A stretch of 64,000 nt of DNA, from positions 39,777,233 through 39,841,232 of the forward strand of contig JALIRH010000002.1 in assembly GCA_023055505.1 (NCBI GenBank), given 5' to 3'. This DNA is from Callipepla californica brunnescens. Its lineage: Eukaryota; Chordata; Aves; Galliformes; Odontophoridae. Positions 38,801 to 51,200 of this stretch are shown one piece after another (the stretch's first letter is position 1; each line of letters opens with the position of its first letter). Made by a program: the position numbers and the translations under genes. The notes beneath the pieces were generated by a model. It saw nothing but the letters and a program-made list of their open reading frames with translations, searched no databases and was not told where the DNA came from.

Positions 38801-41800
38801 AAATAAATCTCTCCTTGGCTATAATCCAGCACCATCAAAACTGTACTCTTGCAGTTGGCCCAGTGCAAGTTAACAGTATAGAGTGTCTTTATTAGCCATC
38901 TTGTGTGTCACACCATTTAAAGTTCTCTGTGGTCTTCTGGGAACTGAAAGAAGGAAGTGCAGTGAATCAGTGCTTTTGTAATATTGAAATTTCACCTTTG
39001 TTTGAAGTGCTACTCTATATCACATTCTCTGAGTCTTCCTGGCACCCCCAGTATTTCGTATATAATGAGACTTACACAATTTGCTGAATGATTTGATTGC
39101 TGGGAGTGTGTGACTTCACTGAGCCATTTTCTTCCCTTGCAATGTGCTTACCACATAAATGTGACTGAATCCCCACACCCTTCTGCAGTCGAAGGGTTCA
39201 GGCAAGGCCTGCCATTTTTTCATCCCAGTTTTCTTAATAACTATGTAATTGAGCACACAGTATGATTATGTGAAGCTACATTGCTGACTGTAAACTCCAC
39301 TTTGTTCCATGAATCCCATTTTACTTTCTGTCTTCCCTGTAAAATTAAATTTACAGTAGTGTCCATCCTAACTAGAGGCAGGCAGACAACGACAGGAGGA
39401 ACTAAGTTGAATTGACAATTACTGCCTATTTGGGTGCTGTTTCTCAGATCTGAAAATGAAATAGCTCTTTAGAGGTCTCGGAAAGAATGATTCCAGAATC
39501 ATATAGGATGAATGACTAAGGTGAGAAGCTGGTATTTTAAGTGTAATGGGTATGGTGGGTGACTCTGTAAACCTCAGAAGTTGTGTATGCTTAGTCAGCA
39601 AGAAAAACCATGCTGTCACATTATGTCATCCCCTGGGCCAAGCAGGAAGGAAAATTGTTGTCTGGGCTGATGACATAGTTCAGAACTAGCGTCATAATTC
39701 CAAAATAGAGTCAAAGTAATGAAGAGGATGACTAAGCTGAAAAACTTTTCTTAAGATGTCTGAAATCTCTAGTGCTAGGTAAGAAGAACAGTGTGTTTAG
39801 TTAGACTAAGGACACCAAATTCAAGTCATTTGACAACTTAAAGACTTCATTTTGTCAGCCTCGTAGTATTATTATTATTATTGTTTTTTACAAAGTAGTG
39901 CCTGCTAGCCACATATATCTTACCTATCTTCCTCTATTTATTACTGAGGGATCCCATACAACATTCATATTCTCTTCCTAATCCCATTGTTCCCACAGAG
40001 ACATACTGCTTAAGAATCTAAACCCTATTATTTATTAAAAGCGTGTATGTGTTTGCTCTTTCCGAGACACTTTCACCAGGAAGCTCATTATACTGTTTGG
40101 CCATGAGGGCTACATCTAACCTGAAAAATACTAGAGGGTTAAGGTCCTGCGCAGTCCCCATACTGCTTATTTATAGTGCCCTATCCTGTTCAGGCTTGTG
40201 TGAGCTAACAATTTCCAAGACAAGTCAAGGAGTAACATGCACCAAGGACCGCTCCAAGCAGGCATCATGTCTGGGACAGCACTAGCTTTATTTTCTTCAT
40301 CCCTATTTTCTCAAGTGGTTTTGCTGCAACCAAAGGTATGCAGATAAACTTCTGTTTCACCTATGTAATCTGGAACACAGCTTTCACATTCTTTCAATCA
40401 TTCAGTGGTTAATCCCTCGTACTCTCTGATATGATATTTGTGTTTTAGGACAGCAAGGCTTTCACACAGGGCTGAGAAGTGGTAGTGGACTACCAGCAGA
40501 GTGTGGACAAAGCCAGCCTGTACATCTCAGCCTTACTGGCTCTTTTTATTTAACGGTATGAAGGTAGCCCCAGGGATTGAGAAACAATGTGCATCTCTAA
40601 GATGCAGTCAGCCATCAGCACCGAGGTAACATCTGGAAAAAGTTATGCATGTCTTAATTGGCCAGCTGTTCTTCTGATTGATTCATGGCCTTCCAGGAAG
40701 CACATTTACCTCTCAGTACTCATGTTGCCCCCACAGAATATCCAATCCTGGGCTGCCTTTGCTGGTGAGATGGTGCATTGTGCAAACTGGAGCAGGAAAT
40801 TCCCTTGAAAAGTCTGGCTTTGCTTGTCTGAAGGCCATGTCATTCCTGAAATGGGTAATTGGAGATCATGTTTCTATTACAGCTAGCAGGATGCTGGTGG
40901 TGATTCAGCCAAGAGCATGTGTAACTGTCAAGGCACCTGTTGTGTGACCTAGGCTATTGTAGCACACAGTCACACTGCACAGACTACCTCAAGGCGGGCT
41001 AGTGATTAGCAGGTCTGACAAGATTGCTGCCAAGTGCCAAAGGCCTAGAAGTACAATCCAGGTAGTAACAGCAGACCAGTTTGGGGGCAGAGAGAAAGGT
41101 AGTGTTGATTGATGATCACTGAATGATAAATGTGTATGTCATCAAGATAAATAAAATTTGTTCTTTTTAATTTCATTTTGCTGTTTTGCAGTAATCATGA
41201 TAATAATCTGAATCAGAAGGATCAGGTTAATATCAAAATGTATCATCATAATATTAGTTTATTATTCAACAAGAGAGTCTCTCCTGTATTCTGCTATAAC
41301 TACAACTTTAGAACTTTCTGATAATTAATCTCAGTGTATTTCAAGGGTAGCAAAGAAGGCATGAATTCACAAAGATGAAAATTACCTATTAAATTGTTTG
41401 AGAAAGTAGTGTAACATTCATATTCATCAGGTAGTTATTTTTGAGATGACAAACTCATGAAAAAGCTTTCTTAACAACTCTGAATGCTGAAAGTGTACTT
41501 GTTTACTTTTAGAGTGATGTGTTGACAATCCTACTCCAGTAATCCTTTAGGAGGGGACAGAGGATGAGATATAGTATTTTACTGTGGGTTTTGTTCTCTT
41601 CAGAGTAAGCAGTAGAAACTGTACATGGAATGATTAGAGATTATGGCTGCTTTAACAGGAGGACATAATGGCAAGGTCAGAAACTTCCTTAGAGTGATCT
41701 TGTTTACTTGAGAGGTTTTGATACTCCAGTTTATTCTGCCTGCTGCATTTCTCTACTGGCCTCATGTATGTAACAAACAAAAGTTACGAAAATTTGTACT

Positions 41801-42357
41801 CTTCTGTAGATGAGATCTTAGACAGCAAAAATTGATGGGAAAAAAACAACACCTTTGGTTCAGGGCAAGGGAAATTTTCTGCATTTCTTCAAGATATTTC
41901 CATTCATTTTTTCGGGCTCCTGGGGACAAAATAGCAGTGTTTGATCCTGAGTGTTACTAAATGATATAGGTGAAGCCTCCTGGATATATCTCCCTTGTAT
42001 CTTTGAGGAAAGAATACCACCATGTGGATTCTGTACCTACTCAGTATCAAACTTCAGGCTATATTTTGAGGAACCTAACACACAAAGCAGTTTTCATCTT
42101 CAAACTAATATTTAAAATGCTTACAAAGTAGCCACAATAAAGCAGAAAGATATCCCAATCTTACAAAAGGTTACCTTTTCCTTGTTTTCCTGACAGATGG
42201 TAAAAATCATAATACCCATCTTTAATTTTTTTCCTCTTGAAATGACTTTTTTTTTCTCCTTTAACCACTATTTTTACTGTAAGATTGTGCTCCAATTTTT
42301 TTCAGACTTGTATTCCATTTGTTTTTCAGTGGATCTTGAAATACAGTTTTCTTATTT

Positions 42358-42404
42358 CTCTTTATTTTTATTTATTTATTCATTTATTTATTTATTTATT
42401 TATT
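42358..42404. repeat. (TTTA)n microsatellite
   Basis: Roughly eleven TTTA units with one substituted unit (ttca) lie in intronic DNA. Confidence 0.93.
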
Positions 42405-45400
42405 GGTAATTTAACATTGCTAATCTGCTCACCAAAGCATTCACAACTGGAATAAGGTCAAAAAACAAGTGCCTCTTTCCATGTGTACTTGCACATCAGC
42501 TGAGATTTGGTTTTTTCATGAGCCTTTTACTCATTTTTAAAGTATATCCAGTCTGTTGACAAAAGAGCTTTATTTAAATGAGCTATGTAATCTTTACCAG
42601 CAGTCTGTGGAGCAGATTTGACAATAAAGAAATATCTCATTACCTAGGAGCTTTGTATATTGTACAGGTGTAACTTGGTAGTGGAACAGTATAAAAAGAT
42701 AAATATTAACTGGATTTTGCTAATAAATCTGCCATTCTTCTGGTGCCAAAATCTGTAGAGTTGTTGTAATTGCTCTTGTTTGAGTTGTAACAATGAATGG
42801 AACTGATAAGGCTTATGTCATTTACATAGAATTTAGCATTCACAGTGCACTATTGAATTAATATGACACAGAAACACTGGGTCCTCTGATATAAGATTAG
42901 CAATATTTTAAAATAGAGAAAGTATACATTTCAAAGTGACATTATTCTGTGTTTGAAATGCAGTGTTATCTTGATTACATCTGAAAGTCATACTGGGTGA
43001 TAGCAGTGACTGGTAGTTAATATTTCTGTTAGTTACATCTTGGTTTATTATGTTTTGTAATAAATGCATGCCTTCTGTTATAAGGGATTACTGAAGAATT
43101 ATGAAATAACATTACGCTGAACCCAGTAGGGCAGGTTTCTGTACCACCACTGTCAGTCAGGAGTAGTGTCAAAAGAATTATATTTTCTGTGTTTAAACGA
43201 GAGTTGTGTTCTAATAGAATTCTACTTATGATTTCAGGTCTTCCCACTGTCTTTAGGTGAATATGTCACTGCTAATCAGCTGTGGAAAGAAGACTTAAAT
43301 TGGATGTGACCCTTTCCCCCTCCAGTTATTTCTGAAAAACTAGAGTTAAATGATTTGGTTAACATGCCAGGAGTTCAGTGTGGCAGTGATAAAACTATAA
43401 GATGTTTCTGCAGTTGTAATCAATATGTTCATCACAGAACGGCTTGTCTTCCATTGTTCTCTACTTCTGCATCAGCCTGATTCATGTTCAGTATATGACT
43501 GCAGATGTATATAAGCTTCCATTTGAAAATTGGTGATGTACTGTATTCAGTGTGTTATTGTATGATTGTCCTTACTGTGAATGTCTCTAGTTCATTCATG
43601 TTCACATCAGCTTAATGCAGACTGTGTCCAGCTTCATCTTATCTCCAGTGGAGTATTACACTGCAAAACATTCATCTTGCAGGAGAGAGGAGGGATCATT
43701 TTTTCTCTGAACAGTGTTTATTTAAATGGTGGGATCTAGTGCTTCATTTGTTGGTGATGCGATCTATTTCTTGGTGATGAGATTGCCTTGATGTTTTTTT
43801 ACCTTCTGGATTACTGTGTGTATGGTTGACATCTCAATTGTTTATTGTTAATGTTAAATGGTCTAGGCTCATAATATTTCATCAAAATATGGTATTGATG
43901 GTGGGCTGAGTCTAGTGAGACTCCTCTGCCCATCTGTTTCCCTCATCTGCCTCCGTTATGTGTATTTTTCCATTTTTGCTGCTGCCTAGCAATTCTTCTT
44001 CATTTTAATGACCACAAATTGTTTCAGTCCCTTGGTAATTTGATCTAACTACCTATTGTGACTGCAACTTCATCTTTTGCTACATATTTAAATGTCTTAG
44101 TAACAGACATTATAAAGAAAATAAGTTTCGTTGCTGTATTCTTGATCTGATGTATGACAAACTGCTTTCTGGAGATGGTTTATGTACATAGTTGAGTTAC
44201 ATAGTGGTAAGCATTCTCACTTGCTCGGTAAGGTTCATACACAGAGAGTCTGATCAAGGCTGTGAACAGTGAGAGGCTCACAAATGCCTATGAGGAACAA
44301 TGCCTCTAAAAGTTGTAGTTGATAAAAATGGAAAAATCTGCTTGTGACTGTGTGCATTTTTTTTACATAGGACTGTAACTTTTTTCAGATTATTTTTATG
44401 AAGTTGTATCACACAAAAATATCATCCCCTTTGAGATTGGAGTCCCTTTTGATCACCATGTCTAGTAAAGGTAACATCAGTACAATTTTTTAACAGAAGT
44501 AGAATAACATATTTTGCCTAGTACATCTCACAGGAAAACAAACTACCTGGGCTATCCAAAAAAATCTAGCTGGAGGCAAACACCCTCCATGTATGTTTTT
44601 GAACAAATATTCAAAGTTGGATAGAATTAAAAGAGAATCTTCCATTGAGACAAGTAGCATCCTGGTCTTCCCTATATCATCTTATAAATAAGATCTACTC
44701 TCATATCTACTATGTTTTATGTAATTTAGAACCTTGCAGTTTTACTAGATCAGACACCTTACAAGTGTTTATTCTAAATGTTGCATATGTGTAATGAACA
44801 ATTAAAATAGTAGCTTAATTTCAATCTCATATCAGATCAGACATGACTTAGTAGAATATCTTGATGTAACATTAAAAAAAAAAGATGAAAAATAAGAAGA
44901 AATAGAGTATCATGATTGGTATATTCCAAATCATAATTTAAGCTTTCTCTCTAGCAGCATAACGATGGTAGCTAGTTCACATCTCCTTTTCCCAGATTTA
45001 TGCTAATATTATTGATGATATTAGTACCATATGTAAACAAGGGGTTAAAGAAATACAGAGTCATATGTTTCCCTCTGCAAAACAGGGAGGGGAACCACAA
45101 GTAAGGGAGAACACCAGTAAAGCTGTAAAACAGCACAATGGCAAGGGAAAATTCTTGACAGCACTACCCATTCACTCTAGCAGCTCACAAAGGTACATCT
45201 CCATCAAAGCTGTTGGCTCAACATTTCCTCATCTTAGGATGAGGACTGGGAGAAGTCACTTGTTGCAAAAATTGTCTCCATCCCAGCTAAAAGAGAAGGC
45301 TCGAGAAGGCTTGAGAAACATCATGTTTCTCAAACAGTGAAACAAAGGAATGAAAAATGAAGAATTTGCAGTTATGTCTTATATGCAACTCATACATGTC

Positions 45401-47639
45401 CTGACTGTATGTCTCTGCATATGATAACAATTTAAAAGATAAGGAAAAGCTAACAATTATATTATATGACTGAAAAGGGGATCTAAGGGAAAAGTATTGC
45501 TGCTCGTAGATACAGTGACACAGTGGCCAAACATAGGAAACTTACAGGCTGTTCTAGTTTAGATTGTTCCAATAGCTATGGGTCTGGAGTTCACTTAAAA
45601 GATTAGGTTGCCCCTCCTAGGTTAGTGAGTCTACCAGTTTATTTGATCAAGCTGTTATTTCCAAAATAGTCAGATATTTCTGATTGTGTGCCATAATGTT
45701 ATTTATGTTGCAATTAATATTGTAAAATTAATAAATATTGAGTTTAGACTCCACTGTGCTAGGCACAATAAAATGTATTCAAAATATGAAATACATTAGA
45801 TGCAAGACATTTAAAACAGTTGCAACAGCTATCAGACTTGTAATTTGCAAGCAGTTAGTTGGTTCTTTGAAATGAGAAACATTAGCAAAGGTCTTATTGA
45901 ACACTAGCCATTATAAACTGTCAGTTTCTCAATAATTATTATGGCAATTTTCACATAGTCAAACCTCAAAACTTTGGAACTTATTTTTTATTCTCTCAAG
46001 AAAAAACCATGGAGAGAAATTGAACTGCATAAACACTGATCCCTTTCACCATTCAGAGACAGATCTGTTCACATGCTCCCCCAATTTATGTTTTCTTCAT
46101 AACAATAATGTATCTTGCAGCTATTTCACATTTTTACAAAAAATTGGGAATTTGATAATCCAAAGACAATCTTCTACTTAAGTTGTTTTTCTGTTGAACT
46201 AAAGCAGATCATATTATTAAAATGTCACAAGTTGTTTTACTCCTCTGTCCTCCACTTTCTTTTTCCAACTCTGGAATTATATCAAACAACTTAAGAACTG
46301 AAAATAGCTGAATTAACTACAGACTTAAAGACAGCTGAAGATTTATTTCAGAAAAAAAAAGAAGTATTTCTTAATATAGAAAGAAGTGAGCAGCAGCTCT
46401 TTGAAAATCATCTTCAAACTGGAAAACAGTCATATTTGGTTTCAGGTTTTGGCTGTGATTCAGATTGATATTTTTATTTTTTTTTATTGAGTTCATCTAC
46501 CTTCCATCATGTTCTTTCTAATATACACTGGCATCACTTTAAAAAAAAAAAAAGTATAAAGATCTGTTTCAATATTTTGCAGCCTCATTTACAAATATGC
46601 AGAGTACCAGTGCACTCACTACTTCCATAGAATCTAACAGGACTTGTGGTAACTCAGTATCTCTGAAAATCAGGCCATTAATTTTGAAAATGTGTGCTAA
46701 TTACTCTCTAGGCTGTAATAGCTCACTTGATATTACTATAATCTACATTCTTTTGAAAAAATGTATTTTTCACCTGGTACAGTGTGCTTGATCCTAAAGA
46801 CTAGTCATATCTTATCATGTAAAAGCTTCTTTATAACTGATCCAATTATTGACCTGTGGCATTGACCTTAACGAAATGCAGTATTTATAAAGGAATGGTT
46901 CAATTCGTTGTGTTAATCCATCTTGAAGGTCTCATGCTAACAATTGCTGTGCGATGTATTGAAATAATTGACTTGATGAAACACAAAACTGTGTATTTAC
47001 ACTAAGAAATAAGCTGAGTAATTTAAACTTCAGTTTTTTAAATTCCAGCTAATGTGAGTATGAAGCAATTTTTGCCTAATTTACCAGATTACATGGTCTT
47101 TCAAAAACATTTGGTGTTGGTAGATTTTCAGATCTAATTAAAATATTTTTCTTCTGTTCTGAGACCTGCAACACCATGTTTATGAGTTGCAGATCAAGGA
47201 AAGACTGATACATGTCTGAGCTGCACGTTGTAACAATAATTAATGTTAACAAAAAGTAATAACCTATCAGGTAAGCATTACTACTTTGAATATTACCAAT
47301 TAGAATTCTTTTCAATGTTTGCAATTCCTACCATAGGTGTTATCTTTGTTATGCATCCTTAGAAAATGCTTTTTTTAAGTAGCATCACTTTCAGCTGCAG
47401 CACTCGGTATAATTTAGTGCTGTTTGATGCTTTCATGTCACATGGTTATAGCTAGGTAGATTAATAGGAAGTTCTATCTGGAAATTTCTTTCCTGTTATT
47501 GTTCTCCCTGAGTAGTTGATGGCTAAGTTAATTCTCTTTAGTTTTGTCATGCACTAAAGCACACATTGCCAAGCTGTGATAAGCTTTACTCAGGAAAGAA
47601 AAAAAAAAAAAGACCCTGTGTCCATCAAAGTCTTAAACG

Positions 47640-48010
47640 TGCATTTTAAACTTTGGCCTGACGCGATGTGCCATTCAGAAAGCTTCAAAAGATTATTTTT
47701 TTTTTTAAGAAAGGTTCAATATGTCCCGAGGCTATCGGTTTTGAGTTAAACTGGGTGAAGTAGAAATATTTTACTCATCAGCTTTGCAGTCACAGAGTTT
47801 GCTTCAGCTAGAACAAAACTGCTGAGGCATTTAGAGAAAATTAACCCCCCATCCTGGCAGCCAGATGTGACTGGTTTCTGATGAATGCACATGAGTGGGC
47901 TGAAAAGTCAAGAGACTGTGAAATTCCTGTCAGGTCCGTACAGTGCAGAATGGGCTATTGACTGCTTTCTATATTTCCCTCCATCATTCTTCTTGAACGC
48001 TGCCATTAAT
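47640..48010. promoter_or_regulatory. Candidate intronic regulatory element before exon
   Basis: This non-repeat stretch directly upstream of the GC-rich exon keeps several CpGs and has balanced composition. It includes an E-box-like CAGATGTG near 47862. It contains no ORF with recognisable content. The claim rests on texture and position only. Confidence 0.22.
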
Positions 48011-48099
48011 TTCCTCTCCTACTCTGACTTGAGCTTTTTTTTATTTTTTTTTTCCCCTTTTTTCTCTCTCCCCCCTCTGCCCCCACCACCCTATTCCAG

Positions 48100-48234
48100 C
48101 TGTGGGTGCTGCAGAGCAGGATGCGCTGGGCACTGGCGGCGTACCTGAGGCTGCGCGGGCTCCACGGCCAGGCTGGGCTGGCGAGGATCCAGGCGGCCTC
48201 TCAGGAGAACGCTCAGAAAATATTAGCTGTGCAG
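48100..48234 (+). CDS. GC-rich internal coding exon, unrecognised protein
   Basis: This 135-base segment, 45 codons, is open in phase 0. A long pyrimidine tract ends in ctattccag at 48099 and the donor is cag|gtaggt at 48235. The peptide begins LWVLQSRMRWALAAYLRLRG and ends QENAQKILAVQ. It has no Pro or Asp and is rich in Leu, Ala, Gln and Arg, which suggests continuous amphipathic helix, as in coiled-coil or spectrin-type proteins. GC content is about two thirds, far above the flanking intron. Phase and strand match the exon at 13375, so one gene is likely. An in-frame ATG at 48121 means it could alternatively serve as a first coding exon, but the strong acceptor favours an internal exon. 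The gene is not recognised. Confidence 0.75.
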
Positions 48235-51200
48235 GTAGGTGATTGCAGGGAAGTAGGAAAGATCATTCTGATCTAGATTGAAAAGCAAATGATGGGTAGT
48301 GTGATGAAGCATTAAAACCATATCCCATCAGAGTTTTATAAATTTTTAACCTCTTTAATAAACTGGAATTGCATGAAGGATGAATTCAGTAAGTTAGCAC
48401 ATATACCATGCACAGTTTGGGGGAAAAAAAAAAAAGATGAGATTTATTTCTCACCAACCTTAGAAAAGATTATTATAAATACATTGGATATAAACATTTG
48501 AAACACAGAGCAGCATCAGAATCGATTCTCAGTTATTTTAGAAATGTTATTCCTTCCTGTTCTGTGCAAATAGTATTCCCATAGTAAACAATATTGTCAT
48601 TTTCACTGTATTCATATTTAATTTCTTTAGCATGGTACTATTTTTCAGAAGTACTATACCTTCCCGTATCTGTAAAAAAAATAATTAATTTTAAAATGAT
48701 AACATTGTTGTAGTTATAAGATTTAAAAATGGTTTCCAGCCCTGTTTTATTTTTCATTTTGTGACTTGTTCCCCCTGTATATGTATTTACTCGGGAAAAG
48801 AACTCCTCTGTAAGACACAGTTTGAATGTTCTTCTTTATGTCTTGTGCAGTGGTATCTTATTCACATTTCTGTAAAACCACTCCTTTCAATCTCTTCCTA
48901 CAGTAAATGGCCATAACTAGATGGTGCTTCTGAAGGGTTTTTAAAAGACTAAACTGAAAAATTTTTTCAGACTTATTTCAGACAAAAGAAGTTGTATCGC
49001 TGATGCAGTTTTAGTGTGCTATGTTCTTATAAACCTCACTTTGCAGTTTTTACAGGCTTTGCTATATGACTGTGCAAACAGCATTATTACATTTTAATAT
49101 TATAGAGTGGTATTTCTCAGTTAATATCTGATACAGTAAAGTAAAATCAAACTTCAATAAGTTGAAGAACTCCATTAAAATGCACCAGCGTCACGGACAA
49201 TTTCCAGAATCTCACTTAGGGATAGAGGGGATTTTATTAAAAAATTCCAAATTTCCATACGTGTGGTGCTGTTTTAAAATTTGTCAAAAATCACAGTCAT
49301 GTTAAAATCAGAAATTCGATTTTAAAAAGTTGCAATAAAAGTACAATCAGATTTTGTATTTGAAATACTCTCATAATTGTATGTGTTTGCAATCACAAGG
49401 CAGTGGAGACAGTTAAGTGGAGAATTACATCTTTTTTTTCATTCAGATTCCTCATTTAGCGTTTGAAAAACTGGAAAAGCTCCTTTCTTATGTTTGCTAT
49501 GGGATAGCCGTGATAAATTCTGTTCTGTCCTGTGTTCAGCTACTCCAACAGTGAGTGAAGAAAAAGTGTGATCGATGTGCAGCTAAAGCTCATGAATAAC
49601 AATAACAGAGAAGTGGAGCCCACAGGTGGCAGCTGGTTTCCTCACACATGAATCTTTACATTAGTCTAATGTTACATAGTATTTTAATAGATGTACTGTG
49701 AACCTCACATATCGTTGAACAGTATGTCAATAACTACTCCATATTTTAATTAATGAGTTTTGCAGAAATCCTTCACCTTGGCATAATTTTTTCCGTGTAT
49801 GTCATTCACGCTGGGAAGCTGTGTCTGTTAATCATGTCTTCCTGAATAAACCAAGCAGTGATAGTGCTGGGCCTCTGCTAAGCTTCTAGATATGAGCCCC
49901 TGCAACTTTTGGGGGTATTCAGAGACAGATAGCTCAGCCCTACCAAAGACAACCTTTTGATGAGAGCCTGGAAAGCATGCTGCTCTCTGCCCGCTTTCAT
50001 TATCCATGGCATCCTTCTATGACAAGAGTTCTGCTATTCTAATATTCTTGTTTTCATGCAGTTTGCCTGAAAATAACTTACTATTAAAGTAATGAACAAG
50101 GAAAAGATACAAAATTAAAATGGAAACTACATTCAACTAACTCAACTATGAGCCATTACTGACATGTATAGAAGTGTATTTTCCCTCAGCAGCATAACAT
50201 TTTTAAATTTTAGTGGTTTTATTTACATGTAGACCAGTGTCTTTGTTGTATTTGTGCTATTCTCAGATCAATCTACCCTTCTGCTAATTAAGTTCTTACC
50301 CTGATGACACTTGGCACAGTAGCAGGCACTTCCAGAACTGTGACAGCCATTCCTCTCCCTTTCCTCTCAGCAAGACATGCACTTTGCTTGCTGCTGTTTC
50401 TTGTGTCCGTCTCACGTTAACGTGAGGCTGAGGACCTGCTGTGCTGAGCAGCATGTGGCACGCAGGTGATTTCGGCTCACGGTGCTTGTGTTCCAGCAGC
50501 TACACTGACTAGAGCAAACAGGAGAAGGTGAATCACAAAGGAAGAGTGAATTAGAAGAGGCAGTAGATACAGTACATTGGCTGCCTAAGTGTTTTCTGAT
50601 ATTTAACAGAAGCCATGACCGGGGTGAGATCCAAAGAGAGACTTAAAAGTAGATAATGTAAGTGTGGGTTTTTTCTGCCTTTCCGGGAGGTACTTTTTAA
50701 CTAGCAACACTCCCCAGTTACACGGAGCAGCAGAGTTCTGGGAAAATTATAATTTGAAAGTCAAGACCTGCCTCAGAATGAAAGACACCAATGTTTTGTC
50801 ATTACTATTTCACATTTTTAAGCCTACTTTTAAAAGTCTACACCTGCCTTCCCATCATTTCCATTTCCAGAGTACCTGAAAGACTCTGTGCTCCAGAGAG
50901 AAGAGCCAAGGCCTGAATGAGACAGTGACAGTGCCTGTTAGTGAGGAGGATATTTGTAGTAACAGGTATCAGCAGAGTTAGTCATCAGTCTTAACAAAGC
51001 AAACAAAAAATGCAAAACCTGAGACGGAATTCCATTTAATCACAAAGTGTTTTAGTTGATAAAACAGTGCAGATGCTTGCAATTTAATGTCTCCAAAACT
51101 TTTAAAGTAGAACTATACAACAGTGGCAAGCTCCTTTGGTGTCTGGTGTCTCAAATTTATTTCAGAAAGGATTACATGTAATACCAGTCCTAATTTTTAT

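Larger units (their letters stand above)
32161..48099. other. Intron, AT-rich, with simple repeats
   Basis: About 16 kb without a recognised interspersed repeat and without a supported exon. It contains the microsatellites at 34761-34830, 35749-35832 and 42358-42404 and a short ATT run near 39869-39881. Somewhat GC-richer patches at about 37620-37920 and 40440-41100 match nothing I recognise. The last 450 bases before the exon at 48100 look less decayed and are listed separately. A pyrimidine tract runs up to the acceptor. Confidence 0.55.

Noticed and set aside
44389..44470. Possible 82-base exon between tttttcag and aaag|gtaac on the plus strand
   Set aside because: The frame is open and the splice signals are fair, but the length is not a multiple of three, which does not fit between the two phase-0 exons. 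The peptide is also not distinctive.
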